In this document: positions 1-12,118 of the stretch, one piece after another | How the letters are laid out: each line of letters begins with the position of its first letter | Numbering within the stretch: position 1 is the first letter of the stretch | The notes under the pieces: model-generated | The model's database searches: none | What the model saw: the letters and a program-made list of their open reading frames with translations, nothing else | What the model was told of the DNA's origin: nothing | Translations under genes and position numbers: made by a program | Assembly: GCF_029962835.1 (NCBI RefSeq) | Contig: NC_080583.1 | Location: 2,170,001-2,234,000 of the forward strand | Source of the DNA: Magnolia sinica | Taxonomy: Eukaryota > Streptophyta > Magnoliopsida > Magnoliales > Magnoliaceae | Length of the DNA: 64,000 nt | Direction of reading: 5' to 3'

Positions 1-1389
1 TTGGTTTTTAGGGCTTTCCCCCTCTCTCTAAGTATTCGAATTCTGGAAAGATTTGAAGAATCTTCTCTAGAATTGTATTCCTCTTCTCTGCTACCATAGA
101 ATTCTGCTGTTTCGAGTTTGTTTCTAGATTCAGTTGGGATGCTTTTGTAGAAATTCTGGTTTTATGGATTTGAAAAGTCTTTGATTTGGGTTTCTGTTTT
201 CAGTCGTTTATTGTTTCAGGCAGTTCTTTGAAGATCTTATGTTTGTCTTGAGTGATTCTTTTTTTTTTTTCTTTTTTTAAATCTTTGTATATTTTATTTT
301 TAAAAGAAGAAAGTGTGGTGAATTTGTTATTTCAATTGTAGATCCTTGAGTTTCTTTTCAAAAAGAGTACGCAGGAATCTGGTCTGGAACCCATACATTG
401 ATTTCTGGGTTGTCCAATTCTGTTCAATTCCATTCCTGATTTCAAAATTTTGGGAATTCTATTTGAATTCCAGTTCATTCTTTCTGCAAATCTTCCATTC
501 TGAAATTGATTTCTTTGATGATTACTGAAGAATTTTGTTCTCCCTTGAAACGTTATTATCCTTCATCTTCTGAATCTGGGCCATTCCAATGTATTCTTAC
601 AGTGGGTGCCTGTCCTCTCTAGGACTCTTCAAAGAATGGTAGGGTTTTTTTTCCCCTTCCTAGGTTGGTTCAATATTTCTGTGTTTTAGTATTAGTCGTT
701 GACATAGAATCCATTTCCTTGTTGTCTTTGATTCTTTTGTCAAGTACGTCACGTCACTGATCTTTTGATATGTTTTCAGTATGGTTTTAATGATAAAAAG
801 TTCTAGGGTTAATATGGGGCTTTCAAGCATCAAGATCTTGCTTTTTGACACAAATGCAGAATTTGGGTGTAGGTAATCATTTGGTTTTCCTTTTTTCAAC
901 CTTCTCCATTTTAACGACCTTCTGTGAAATCATGTGCTTCAGGAATCTGGCTGTTGTGTTTTTTCTGTTACTCTTTTTATATCTCCTTTTTTCCCATACG
1001 ATAATCACATGCAATGGCACTTCATTTTAAGAGAACTGTGTGTCAGGCATGGTTACCTGACATGCATGTTCCGTTGCTTAATTGGGGAAAACCCAATTAG
1101 GCAAAAGATTTATTCATTAACATGGTAAGTTGCAAAGAAACTGACAGTTTTTTACCTCTACTTGCTGGATTGTATTAGGCTTCTTTTTAGCTTATTATAG
1201 TTGTTGCATTTGCCTCTATTCCAGAAACAGCTGAATGCTATTTGAAGTTAGTTATTTGGAAAACTCTTACGGACCTTGTTTAGGTGCCTACTAGGTAACG
1301 ACTGAACATGGGGAAATGACCTACCTTGCAGGAAAGCCATACCGTCCATCAGGTACATCTCCCATTGCTTGGCCTTTTATCCCAAAATT

Positions 1390-1740
1390 CAGGATGATTC
1401 AACACTCAGGTGGGTCAACCCATAAATTATACCCAAAAAGTCTATTGGTATGGCCCACCTGAGTTTTGGAATACTGTGATTTTTGGATAATTCTTTCAAA
1501 CTGATGAGGCACATCAGATGGATGGATTGGATGACATACAAACAGACCATGGTGGTACCTATGCAAAACTAATGGTGGGTGTCCCACCCATCCCAACTTT
1601 TTCCTAGCGTGTGGCCTACCTCTACCTAAGTTCTGTCTGGTCATGATTTTTGGGCCACAAGGTAAACATGATGCAGGGCACCTGATGGGCAGGGGTGGAT
1701 CTCATGAAAGTTCCACCCACATGGCTCTTGGAGTGCGATT
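1390..1740. repeat. Dispersed GGCCCACC-type repeat, decayed
   Basis: Contains short stretches typical of the palindromic MITE family elsewhere in the window (GGCCCACCTGAG, CATCAGATGGATGGATTGGATGACATA, GGGTGTCCCACCCATCC in pieces). The terminal inverted repeats are not clear here, so this is called only as decayed repeat DNA. Confidence 0.35.
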
Positions 1741-1819
1741 TCCTAGGATGAGGTATGCTGGCTTGTCATTTTCTTCTTGGTGAGAAGATGCGATGTTTCG
1801 ATGTGGAAATATGTGTTTT

Positions 1820-2590
1820 GATCAGTGTTCAAAATATCGGTATCATGTTACATATCGCATTCTTGGGATACGGATACATATCGGTTATCGCATGGGATAT
1901 ATCCGTTGTATTGTATAATGTATCGTTGTTGTTGGAAACATGGGGAAACATTGGGAAATTGGTTGAATATTTCGATGAAACTTCGGTGATTGTTAAAAAA
2001 GACATCAATACGCACTTATAAATCAAAACATTACAAAAAACAAGTACACATAATAGGTTTTCTTTGTATGGGTTTCTAATCTATTCGTTATATAACTGAA
2101 TTGATGCAAGTATATTCAATGTCTATTCATATAATTTATAAATATAAGAAGATGTGTGGAAACACAAGCAATACATTCAAAAGCAAAAGAAGAATCACTA
2201 GATTAGGTTACAGACATGTTTGATGTGATGTTTGAACACAAAGATTGCAAACGATTTGCGAGAAATTGGGAAATTTTGATTTTTTTTTTTTTTTTTTCAA
2301 ATTTTCGCAACTCAGCCCATCTCCTCCAAATCTCGAAATTGAAGCTCCCAATTCATGATTTTTCATGTTCTTTTTTCATGCAGAACATGAAAAATCATGA
2401 ATTTGTAACAATTTGACACTAATTTAACATGAATTACAGAAAATAAGAGCATCGAAATTCGAAAATGCTCACTAGATCAAACATGTGGGATATATCTCAC
2501 TGCTGGTGCATTTCGTATCGCACTCGTGGTATACAAGATATATCGTGGGATCTATCGGCAGATTTCATCGATATTTAAAACATTGGTTTT
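1820..2590. repeat. ATATCG-rich low-complexity repeat
   Basis: AT-rich sequence with many short variants of ATATCG, TATCGGT and ATATATCG at 1840-1930 and again at 2510-2580, on either side of non-repetitive AT-rich DNA and a 22-bp hairpin at 2350-2403. A similar texture recurs at 58270-59110. No coding potential. It looks like one decayed dispersed element whose two ends are the ATATCG-rich parts. Confidence 0.4.
2350..2403. repeat. Perfect 22-bp inverted repeat (hairpin), 10-base loop
   Basis: The arm at 2350-2371 (AATTCATGATTTTTCATGTT then CT) is exactly complementary to 2382-2403, leaving a 10-base loop. The stem is AT-rich and directly readable. It lies inside the ATATCG-rich repeat, so it is probably part of a mobile-element remnant and not a host regulatory RNA. 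Confidence 0.8.
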
Positions 2591-2876
2591 GATGCAGAAA
2601 AGTATAAGGACACAAGCACCCACCCCCTCCCCCCATTTATCTGCCTTTGTAATTTTTTACCTTTTGTTTTGTGGTTTTTTTTTTTTTTTTTTGCTTCCAA
2701 TTTCTTCACCAATATATTGAAAACTTGTGAATTAAGATTTGACTTGCCATTTTTTTTTAAAAAAATTTTTTTACATTTCTGGGATGAAGTTCTTCTGGAT
2801 AATTTCTGGTCTAACTTTTCAGTCGTGAACTTCCCTAGGTGGCAATTCCTGATCTGATCTTCAAAATCTGGTCACC

Positions 2877-5800
2877 ATGCGTCCGTCAGCACTTGTCTCT
2901 CCACCTTGTATCGACTTAAATGCAGGTGATGTGGAGATGGTGATGCATTTGGAGCGAATGCATCATGGGGATCTTCCCCCTGTTAACGTGATTACAGAAG
3001 TGAATCCTTACACAGTTGCACCCGATAATTTGCCTGGTAAGGATTGGTTTTGTCTCATATTTAATGCATTATTGACCCTAGCTGTTTAGTATGTTGTTCT
3101 GCCACAGTTCTTTGTTGTCAAGTTGTTTGATCTCCTACACCCTGATCCATAGCTCAAGTGGTAGACTGAGTGAAAGATACCTCGTTTCAACACTGAGATC
3201 TTGGTATTGATTCCCTGGTAGGGGTGGCTAACAGTGAAGTGTGAACTGACAGTGGGTGTACTAACAAGCGAACCCAAAACAAAAAAAAAAAGTTGTGTGA
3301 GCTCCTAAATCCAGAGTTAAATAGAATAAGCTACTTAGCACATAGCTTTATATAATCAAGCCTGGCGAATTCCAACACTGATTTAAATATGAATAGATTT
3401 TGGACAAATCTATTACACAAACCACTCCTGTTTGGTGTTGTAGTACTTAAAAATTTTATTTTGTTCTGTTTGCTTGTTGGCTTTGAGTCATGTTACTAAA
3501 TTGATTAGACTGTAAATAAGTTCATGGAGATCAATGGTGTGTGCAGAGAGGATGTTGTACCTTTGCAATTTGGAGGACCCAAGAGCTGAAGCTAGACTGG
3601 AGGGATACTGGCAGCCCAGGGGGAAAGACGATAGAATATCGACGAATTCTCCTACTGTAGGTTGGAAGACTACTTTGGAATTCCATACTGGACAAGCTCC
3701 CAATGGAGTAAAAACTGACTGGTTGATGCATGAGTACCGGATGGGACAAAGGGTATAAAGTCTTATCCTCCTCCTGTTTGATAATTCCCCTTATCCCTAC
3801 TATCGACACAACATAATAATCAACTTCCTCTTTTGGTGGAACATTTGCAGGGTTCCAGTTCGTTATGCAGAGTTTTTCTCAATAATGGTAGCCAAGGTGA
3901 CACTGAAGTGGACGTTGAAGGAATATTGATGCGTATGTTGGAAACTGAGGATAATGAAAGCACAAACAGTTCCCAGGTAGAATATGAACTTCAAGTCTTG
4001 ATTTTTTTTATTTCTACATGAATCCTAGGAGTGTAGTGTATCTGTTAGTTGAGGTGATGGTGCTTGATCTGTGCCACAGTTTCTATCCTAGCATATCAGG
4101 ACGTTTTGCAATTGACCAAAATAATTTGGTGAGTGAAGAGCGTGTAGGCCATCATGGAATAGGGTCCTTACGCATGGCCCTTTTTTTGGGCTTGATTTTT
4201 TAACTTTCTTTTCCATTCGTTCTTGTAATTCAACGTTTTCTTTCTTAAAACTTCGAGTCCATTTAATTCATATGCTTCTCTTCATTCCATTGTCGTGAAT
4301 TATACTAGTTTGTGAGATGGGAGACTCACTCGTTGAAATACAGGGTACTATGGCCATTTGTGAAGTCAGGGGTATTTCTCAGCCTTTGCAAGTGGGTTCT
4401 GTTGGACAGATGCATGCTTTATATGCACATCACTAGCAAGCTTAAAACATTCATATATGCTTGAAACCGAATAAAGTTTCTAAGATCAGCATGAATCAAA
4501 ATTATATAAGGAATGTTTTGCAGTGAATTCATCTGGAGATTCAGTACAGGCATTCCCATCGCAATAAAGATATGTATGTTAAAGGATCATTTGTATTGCC
4601 AATAAACTCTGATAAAACATGTATTGTTGGAAATTATCACCGATGCATTCTCCCCAAATGATTCTAATGCAATTGAATATCATAAGTAGCAGAAGCTATC
4701 TTACATAATGGGAGTGTATCGCAATAACTTCACACAGCAATATGTCCATTTTAACGATATTTTGAACCCTGAACTGAATAAGCAGTTGTATTCTTTTTAA
4801 CTTCAATTTTATTTTATTTTTTAAATTCCTGTTTAGGTTGTCAGTAGGAAGGAGCATGGGCAACCAGATGTTTCCACAAATCATCCACATGATATGGGAC
4901 TTGATCATTTTCCCTTATACCCTCCAGAAGGCTATGATTTTTCGACAGAAGATTATTTGGAATTGGATGATCTTCCGACATCTTCTTCCATTTCAGAAAG
5001 CACCTGCATTGCATCCATGACTTCAGATGATTACTTCGATTCAGAGGCCCTGATGTGTTATCTGGAGAATGAAAATATGACTGCAAATGTCCCGAACACA
5101 GAGCAACGGCGTGATGATTGCAGGTTCAATGTTTCTGCTTCTCAGGGACCACATCAGATGGTTATACAGCCACCGCCTTCAGGTTTATACCCCGCCTCCT
5201 GTAAACATGTGAAAGTGTAACCACTGAAGTATGAAGTTCTAATGCAATTGCGGCAATGATAGACCAAAGAGAGAATTTGTGGCGCAAATGCCAACCTGGC
5301 TTGTTTTGTGAAAGATCCAGACCGTTCATCAGGCAGGGCCATCCAACAACATACAGACTAGTCCACTTATGAAGTGGGCAACATGTGTTTTGAGTAAAAT
5401 GACTTCTTATGAAAAGAATAGCCAAAGGTCTAAATTCAGTGTGCATGCGAGGTCTGCCCTAATGAGTACACCAGCCTAATTAATAGGCCAGCACATGTTT
5501 GTGGCATGAATGACCCAGTTGATGAATGGCCTGGATTTCGCATGTGTCATGAGTCACCTCTTAAGTCTATCCTCCTGCAGTCGCCTTATCACTGTCTGCT
5601 CAGGTATATGCCGCCACCACATCTCACAAACTCTTTTTTTTTTTTTTTTTTTCTGAAAACATGCTGGATCACCACCTTGAGTCACTCGTTTCATGTTTTG
5701 GTGTCTTTAGCTATCTCTGGGCATGTGCCAATGCATGGAGATTGTTTACATGTGTTCTCATTCCTCTTCTAATTGCCTTGCATGACATTTGGGTATATTT

Positions 5801-6119
5801 GCAAAAAGGTACCTTCAGTATCAAAAAGCCTCACCAGGCTAGCATGCGTGTATAAGGGGCCCATCCTTCATGCTGCCTGCATGTGCCAGCATGGCAGGTG
5901 GGCCCACTCTGTATAATGTAGTTGATGCGCCAGACCAAAAATAAGTCCCAGTCCACACATCAGGTAGGCCACTGTTTGAAAAACGAATGGACAGCTAGAA
6001 AATATAACTTAGCCAAGTTTTTCTAAGCTGTCCACTGGCTTCTAACATTGTGGCTCACATGATGAGTTGACCAACCTGATCTTCGAACCAGATCATATTC
6101 TTTGTCAAATCATAATATG

Positions 6120-6170
<51 letters not shown>

Positions 6171-6588
6171 CTTTCTGATTACTTATTCTTCATCTGTCAT
6201 TCCTTGTGTTCCATTTTTGTCATGGGTCATGGCTGTCATATATTCTTTGATATGGGTCATAGCTTACCCTCATTTTACTCAGAACAATGCTTTTATGTTG
6301 CCCTCAGGCTCCCTGCGCAGCAACAACAACCGGCAGACCAAAGAAACCATGGTTTCTGCCACAATGCCCAAAAAATTGAGGGTCCGAGATGCTCCTCTTC
6401 GCATTTCTGCATCTACTGAACCACAACCCAATCTAAAGGTCCGGAATCATGGGCCCAAGGTGAATATGGCAAATGAAGGTCCTTCAAATGAGCAAGGCAG
6501 GACTTCACATCATGTCCCGGGAGAAAGGAAGACTGATGGTTGGATGGCGAAGCTCAGGAGGAAATATTGCTGCTTCTTTCCTATTTAG
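2877..6588 (+). CDS. NAC-domain transcription factor-like gene, five coding exons
   Basis: Predicted coding exons are 2877-3036, 3547-3752, 3851-3976, 4837-5182 and 6308-6588. All introns are GT...AG, the phases agree, and the joined length is 1119 bases (372 residues plus TAG). NAC proteins are plant transcription factors acting in the nucleus. Residues 1-53 resemble NAC subdomains A/B (VITEVNPY near 40, then a DNLPE that matches the usual PWDLPE). Residues 73-84 read GYWQPRGKDDRI, matching the family's GYWKATGKD. Residues 91-118 read VGWKTTLEFHTGQAPNGVKT then DWLMHEYR, the hallmark of subdomain D. The usual first motif (PPGFRFHPTDEE) is degenerate here (SPPCIDLNAGDVEM), and the domain is about 120 residues instead of about 150. 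The C-terminal half is acidic and Ser-rich, as in NAC activation regions. The protein ends in a basic, hydrophobic tail (WMAKLRRKYCCFFPI). Introns 1 and 4 contain repeats. It is either a divergent NAC subfamily member or one with altered DNA binding. Exon borders are by eye. Confidence 0.8.
3138..3290 (+). mobile_element. tRNA-derived SINE in NAC intron 1
   Basis: A tRNA-like head has a box A-like TAGCTCAAGTGG and a box B-like GGTATTGATTCCC about 40 bases further on. It is followed by a GTGTGAACTGACAGTGGGTG-type body and a poly-A tail ending at 3290. Imperfect 17-base target duplications flank it at 3121-3137 and 3291-3307, beginning AGTTGTTTGA and AGTTGTGTGA with 15 of 17 bases equal. This is a complete non-autonomous retroposon sitting in an intron. 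Confidence 0.85.
5230..6070. repeat. Intron 4 repeat-derived sequence
   Basis: NAC intron 4 is 1.1 kb. It contains phrases typical of the local dispersed repeats (CCGTTCATCAGGCAGGGCCA, TGGGCCCAC, CACATCAGGTAGGCCAC) plus a T run at 5634-5652. No exon-like reading frame is supported. The frames reading through it end in repeat sequence. Confidence 0.4.
6122..6167 (+). repeat. (AG)n microsatellite, 46 bases
   Basis: Perfect AG dinucleotide run in intron 4 of the NAC gene, about 140 bases before the acceptor of the last exon. It is a likely polymorphic marker. Confidence 0.95.
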
Positions 6589-6717
6589 ATTTTCTATTTC
6601 TCTATCAGGTATATATATTTACATTATTTTTCTGAAAAAAATTAGGTGATCTTCTCCCCCAAGGGGATAAAAGGAGTGAAAATAGGATAATATATATATC
6701 CCTCAAATACAATTAGT

Positions 6718-7103
6718 TGGCCCGGTAAGTCAATCGTCCAACTAGTACACTATTGTCTGTGTGATGGGTGCATGACATCTAGTCTGTTCAGCATGTTGGC
6801 CCCACCATGAATGTTGATCGATCCGCTCATCAGTTGGGTTGCTCTTATAATTTTCTTTGTATTGGCACCTGTCCATTGTTTTCTAGCCTGCAAGCTTGAT
6901 TTTCCACCAGGTGCTTGTCAGGCCAGGGCCAACCGTTTTTTATGGATCTTTTCTTTTCTTGAAAGGTAACACTACTGAGGATTGAACCCTAGATCACTCA
7001 CACTACAGTCTCTAACAGCTCGTCTAATGAGTAGGAGTTTATGGGTTGGATCTTGTATGTAATTTGCACTAGTTGGACGATGTACTTGTCATTGAACCAG
7101 TAG
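6718..7103. mobile_element. Small TIR element (MITE) just downstream of the NAC gene
   Basis: Terminal inverted repeats: GGTAAGTCAATCGTCCAACT near 6724-6743 and its inverted, imperfect partner at about 7067-7100 (AGTTGGACGATGTACTTGTC). The interior (6940-7060) holds a possible second retroposon in reverse: a GGATTGAACCCTAG box B-like complement and a pyrimidine tract that would be its tail. The outer TIR pairing is clear; the inner SINE is uncertain. Confidence 0.6.
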
Positions 7104-8640
7104 CATCATCTCAAATTGTAGAAATAGTACCTCTATTTTCACCACTGTTTTCATGTTGTCCTTGTGTTCATAGTACTTTATATATGTAGAGTCATAAACC
7201 CGACTAAACCTTCCTTTTGTTTGTATAAATGAGTGAGAGAAATGACCTTTGTGTTATTATAAATACGGATACTATTAGGAAATGTGATGTGTAAGATGAT
7301 TGGATTTTGCTATTAATGTGCCTTGTTTGTGTTTTAGGATGGTTAGAGTGTTAGGGTATTTGAATATGGTCTCTTTGGGGCCATGTCCGGAGCGATATCT
7401 CTGAATGGTCCAAAAATGGGATTGATGGCTATAGTGTGAAAAGGACTTTTACTATAATGACATGTTTGAATGGGCAATGTGGACTGTGACATATATGGTA
7501 TCATTCTGATGTTGTCCACCTCTTTTATAGTAAAGTTAGATAGCAATTTTTGTATCTTCAGTATGTGGTCCCAAGGCGGACACATTCTCAATGCCGTGTG
7601 TACCATTGATGTCCTAACCCATGAGGTGGGCCGCCACTGATTTTTAAAATAATGCAAGTACTATCTCAAGATGTTATCGACGCCCATTCTTGTTTAAGAG
7701 CAAGGTTGTTGTTAATTTGCTTATATAGCTTTGACCATGTTGACATCCAAATTTCTTATATGGAGTTTTGGCATGTGAGGGAGAAAACAGCCGCTCTCAG
7801 ATTATTCTAGCTGTAATAGCCTACCTACAAAACAGTAGGTATATGTCTTGGCCTTTTAAAGCACTTGTGGTGACACAGATGGATTGATGCAGGTGTTTTG
7901 GTCGGGCCACTAATGAGCTGATTGATGCTTTTGTGATTGTGGACTCTATGCTTAAAATCATTTGACTTTGTGATTTTGGCATTGCCACCTGAATTAATGA
8001 TAAAAGGCATCGATTTGCTCTTCTTGATTGGACACAGCCACTGCTCACATTGTAAACACATGCCCAATCCATACCTTTCAAATTAGTGGGTCCGATTCAG
8101 ATGAACGGCCCCAAAATGATACCGATTGGATAACCCTAGTTTCTGATTAACAGGCATTTGTTTGTTGGATGGGGACGGTTGGCTTGTCTCTTTTATGTGG
8201 ATTCGATGGCCCACCAATGGAGACATTATGAATATTGGTGCCACGATCCTCACTTTAAGAGCCTACCTAGCTTTGATTAGGTTCTTAACAAATGGTACCC
8301 TGTGGTGTATAAATAGCAGAGTAGCCGCACCCAAAAAGAAATAATTGGAAAATGTAGGTGGCCAATGCACTGTTCTCTTTATAACCAGACAACGGTAGGA
8401 AATGATAGATGCAACACTGCGTTGTTTCCGTCTCTCCAATTGGTCGATCCATGAGGTGGCCCATCAATCTGATGGATCAGATCCATGGACTCATGTTCTG
8501 GTCTTATGAGTCGAAAGTAAATCCAGAAGACAGGGGTACCGACGTGCACTGTATTTGATTCTTTCATAGACCGGATAGTTCGCATGGTAAGCGCTGGATG
8601 ACGTGCGTCGAGGAGGATTTCTTTATCCAGAGAAGAGAAG
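7104..8640. other. Intergenic, no gene recognised
   Basis: No frame here resembles a known protein and codon usage looks random. Fragments such as GCGGACACATTCTCAATG, ATGAGGTGGGCCGCC and GATGGCCCACCAATGG suggest several old overlapping repeat remnants. Nothing specific can be supported. Confidence 0.4.
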
Positions 8641-8649
8641 GAGGACTTT

Positions 8650-9500
8650 AAGCTCCGGCAGTGTATGATGCATCATACGCACGCTCGCACAGATTATACA
8701 TATGATGGCGTAAATAACGAAAATTCAACTATCTTTTACAAATAATAACAAAAATTCAACCGTCCAAGTTTTGGGGCCCACTTCAGATGTGTAAATTGAC
8801 AGAAATAACTTTCAAGTGATGTTGTAGATGTCTATTTGATTTTCCTCTCACGGATAGTTGAAATTGAGACCGTTAATGGTCCATGTTCAACCAGAAAATG
8901 TCCATTAATCATATGGTTCAACTATATTAGATTTTATTTGGATGGATAAAGTCCACGTACACAAACAATAGTGAGTGCATGAACCATGGCACTCTGCTAG
9001 AGTATAAAAAGGCGCCCTGGACGCAACATGTACTCTCCAAAACCGGCAAGTGGCGGTATCATGGATATTCGAAAGCCTGCGCTACCAACTAGATGCTTGG
9101 ATCTGCCGGTCTTTTTAAAAGTGAAAAGCGTTGATACTCTGGTAGATAATGATTTATGATACACATGCACTTAAAAATCGATTACAAAGTGCATGTATGC
9201 GTGTGGTATGCGATAATATAAATTAAAATTAAAATTTTATGTTTCCCATTATATAGGTACCATGAAAAAATAAACTGGGCCGACCTGATCATGGGATTAA
9301 TGGACATATATCGGACGGTTAAGATAAAGAAATCGAACGGTCCCACTTCAACAAACATGTGTACACCAATCAGAGGGTAGGATTGTTTCTAAAATGTGAA
9401 TTTTTTAGTATGAATTTCAGGAATTGGGATCCACAATTTAGTCGGTTGATTTAACTTATTACATGCCAAGTGTACGGTTCACGTATCAAGCATCAAAATA
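8650..9500 (+). repeat. Block X, copy 1 (dispersed duplicated block with a TATA-like motif)
   Basis: The longest uninterrupted copy of a block that also occurs at 16400-17510 and 45110-47990, each broken by insertions. Shared landmarks are the start GTATGATGC...CGCTCGCAC, the phrase TAACAAAAATTCAA, GGTCCATGTTCAAC, a TATAAAAAGG at 9003-9012, CATGTACTCTCCAAAACCGG, the phrase CTCTGGTAGA, and TTCAACAAACATGTG near 9350. No open reading frame. It may be an old promoter-bearing duplication or a decayed transposon. I see no clean terminal repeats. Confidence 0.6.
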
Positions 9501-9811
9501 TACCTTGTACCTGCGTTCTCTACCAACTCTTTAGACTTTTGATGCAATAACGACAGAAGCTAGAGTCGTTAGAAAGAAACGGCTTTGGTCGCCGGCATCT
9601 CCAGCTCAGCTGCCGAAATTTGACCTTTTGGCCATTTATTTAACAGTCTGATCAGGGCCATTCATCTGGTGGACCCATCATCTAGTGAACCCCACCTGCC
9701 TCCTAGGTCCGGGAGATCAAGGCAGTGGGACCACCATGATGGATGTTCATCATGGTGGCACATCCAATAAGAACTGGATTCTTGGATCCAAAATTCACCA
9801 AACTATTTGAG

Positions 9812-10383
9812 TAGGGCTGTACACAAACCGAGTTAGCTAGGTTAATTTGCTCAACTGGACTCGAAAAAGCTCCATTTGACTCGGTTCAAAATTGAGTTTG
9901 AGCAGTGTTGTGTTGATTTTTTGAGCTTGAAAAAATTTCGAACTAAGTTCGAGCTTGACACGGATCAAACCCCAACTTGAATCTAACTAGTTCGGTGACT
10001 TGGTTACTTTGATATTGCTCTCACTCACCCAGTATAATGACTTAATAAAGTATCGGCTGATGGCAGGAAAGGCATATAGATGAAACAAATATTATTTTTT
10101 TCTTGATTTTGATGTTGGCTATAAAGTGTTTGATGAAATACCTGTAAAACTACTGCTGTTGTTTTTCATATAGTGAGAATTTGAAGGTATAGCTCATGTG
10201 TTTGTGAAAATGTTGCATAAGTGAACTCGGTTCAAACTGGCCCGGGCTGCTGATCGAATCGAACCAAGTTGGCCAGTTAGGGTCGAGGACCTAGCCAAGC
10301 CGCATGTGAGCTGGGGTCAGTTAGTGGCCGAGCTGAGTCAAGCTTGGCACAACCCAACTCGGTTCGACTTGTGTACACCTCTA
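9812..10383. mobile_element. hAT-type MITE, 572 bp
   Basis: Starts TAGGGCTGTACACAAACCGA and ends in the complement of TAGAGGTGTACACAAGTCGA, the familiar terminal repeat of plant hAT-like non-autonomous elements. Flanking octamers TATTTGAG and CCATTGAG share their last five bases, a weak remnant of an 8-bp target duplication. The interior is GAGCTCGAACT-type sequence with no protein. It is inserted within segmental unit 1 and absent at the matching place in unit 2. Confidence 0.75.
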
Positions 10384-11726
10384 CCATTGAGGTGGGATAC
10401 TTCCGATATTCATGTATCAGATTAAGCACATCATGGGTATGGAGACTCCTAAACCTAGCCCATTGGTATGGCTACAAGTGTGGATGTCTGGATCTAGGCT
10501 TTGGCCCAGCTAAACTCAGTCCATTGGTATGGCTACAGCTGTCAATGGGTATGAGGACCCATAGGCACCCAATAGGTCAACCCTATAGTAATGAGTTTGT
10601 GACCAGCCAATGGATCTAACCCATTGTAATGGGTTTAGGTTCAATTTCTTTGACCCGATAGGATGTAGGGTTGGGTTGGTGGCTCTCCTTTTCTAGACCA
10701 AGTTAAAAAAATCAGGTTTAATTGAGTTCAGGTTTATTATATATTAAATGAAGGTATAAAATCCAACCAATCATACCATAAGCTACAGTCCACACCATGG
10801 ATAATTTCCAACCTGTTAAGTGACTGTGAGATCCAACCCTAAGCATAAGCAGCCTAATGTACTCACGAGGTGGTCCAAAATATAGAAAATAACTTCTAGC
10901 CATTGATAAATAAAAATATATAATTTGGTCCATTCAATGAGTTTATTTGGCTGAATTTTACCCAGGAAAATTATTAAGATGACGATAACCAATTGGACGG
11001 ATTGGATGTAGCACACATGTTACAGATTACGAATTATCAATTAAGTGAACCATAACTTGTGGTCCAACTTATTGGACATTGGACCTTTTCATTAAATATA
11101 GGTTGACCAATTGCTAATTTGAGATTATATTAACCTAATGAATGGGGGCTAATTTGTGACACCTATTCATTTTCAATGAGACATAAATCACATGGTTAGA
11201 ATCAAAAAAGTAAAATATTACTTTAGAATTATAAAAAAATATAAAGTAAGATCTACCTGCCAAATGTTTCAAGATGATGATTATAGCTATTTTGTTTCTC
11301 TGGTTGATTTTGACCGTCCATTTTCATTGGGTTGATCAGAAGATTAAGATCACCTGGTTTACATAGTTTTTGCACCATAGCTTGCTCCTACTTGTATTAA
11401 TGAATGAATGGTTCAGATCAACCATAGGTTATCCATGATGCTTGTTGAGCTACACATGTTAGAAAGCTTGTTTCTACACTACTCATGTGTCAAAGTGGGA
11501 CTGATTGTGTGATCTAATTCGTCCATCAGGTGGGCCCACCATTTAAATGGTCTCATGTGACCTGGACCTAACCCGTACCCAACTTAAAACCTCGGTTCAA
11601 AGAGTTGACGGTTGCACCTACGTGAAGGGTCATGGGCCGAGTCCTCAAAAAGACCCGTTCAAGTACGTTGAATTAGGCCGTTGGTTGTCGTTTCCAACAA
11701 TGAGGCCCACCCGGTCAGCACAACCG

Positions 11727-12110
11727 GCCTGATTTTTGTGCCAGATAATCTTCATGCTAGGGCCTATCATTTTAATGGTGATGATGATCTGCATTTTGAG
11801 TAAAGACAGTGCAAAATGCTATTGTTTTAGTTTTGTGTACGGTGGGCTCTATGTTCCACTCATCAAAACCGTTAATCTGATGGCCCGCGTATCCATGGAC
11901 CATGCTACAAAAATCACTTGGACCGGAAAATCTTGACCGTCTATTTGAAGGCCATGGGTTGAAAGTTTAGCATTATCTAACCGAGGAGATTGGCCCATCA
12001 ACGGTATGGGACCGAACATGATATTAGAGCGGATTACCGGAATCCATGGTCCCCTGTACCATGGATACCACAAGCTAAGGCTAATTTAGTAATTTCGTCA
12101 ATTCCCTCTT
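11727..12110 (+). promoter_or_regulatory. Conserved upstream block of UPF0496 gene A (block P)
   Basis: Matches 59540-59910 upstream of gene C and, unexpectedly, 44236-45060 downstream of gene B. Landmarks include CTGATTTTTGTGCCA, ATCAAAACCGTTAATCTGA, CATGGACCATGCTACAAAAA, CTTGACCGTCTA and GGATTACCGGAATCCA. Its position upstream of two paralogues and its retention after duplication suggest promoter function; this is inference. In A it is now about 1.05 kb further from the gene because two MITEs lie between it and the CT-rich leader. Confidence 0.45.
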
Positions 12111-12118
12111 CTTCCCGG

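Larger units (their letters stand above)
1..2822 (+). other. T-rich upstream region of the NAC-like gene (probable leader exon plus leader intron)
   Basis: No credible coding frame is visible in these 2.8 kb. The first few hundred bases are CT/T-rich and read like a plant 5' untranslated leader. A pyrimidine tract ending TTTTCAG at 2817-2822, followed 54 bases later by the NAC start codon, would serve as the acceptor of a leader intron. Positions 1390-1740 and 1820-2590 hold dispersed repeat sequence, which suits an intron more than an exon. The leader donor site and transcription start cannot be fixed from sequence, so the leader assignment is inference. Confidence 0.35.

Noticed and set aside
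3138-3210. tRNA gene
   Set aside because: Boxes A and B are present but no cloverleaf can be drawn, and the sequence continues into a SINE body with poly-A tail and target duplications.
6067-6588. Frame of 173 residues containing an Arg-Glu repeat protein
   Set aside because: The RERERE part is translation of the (AG)n microsatellite in intron 4. Only 6308-6588 is real exon.
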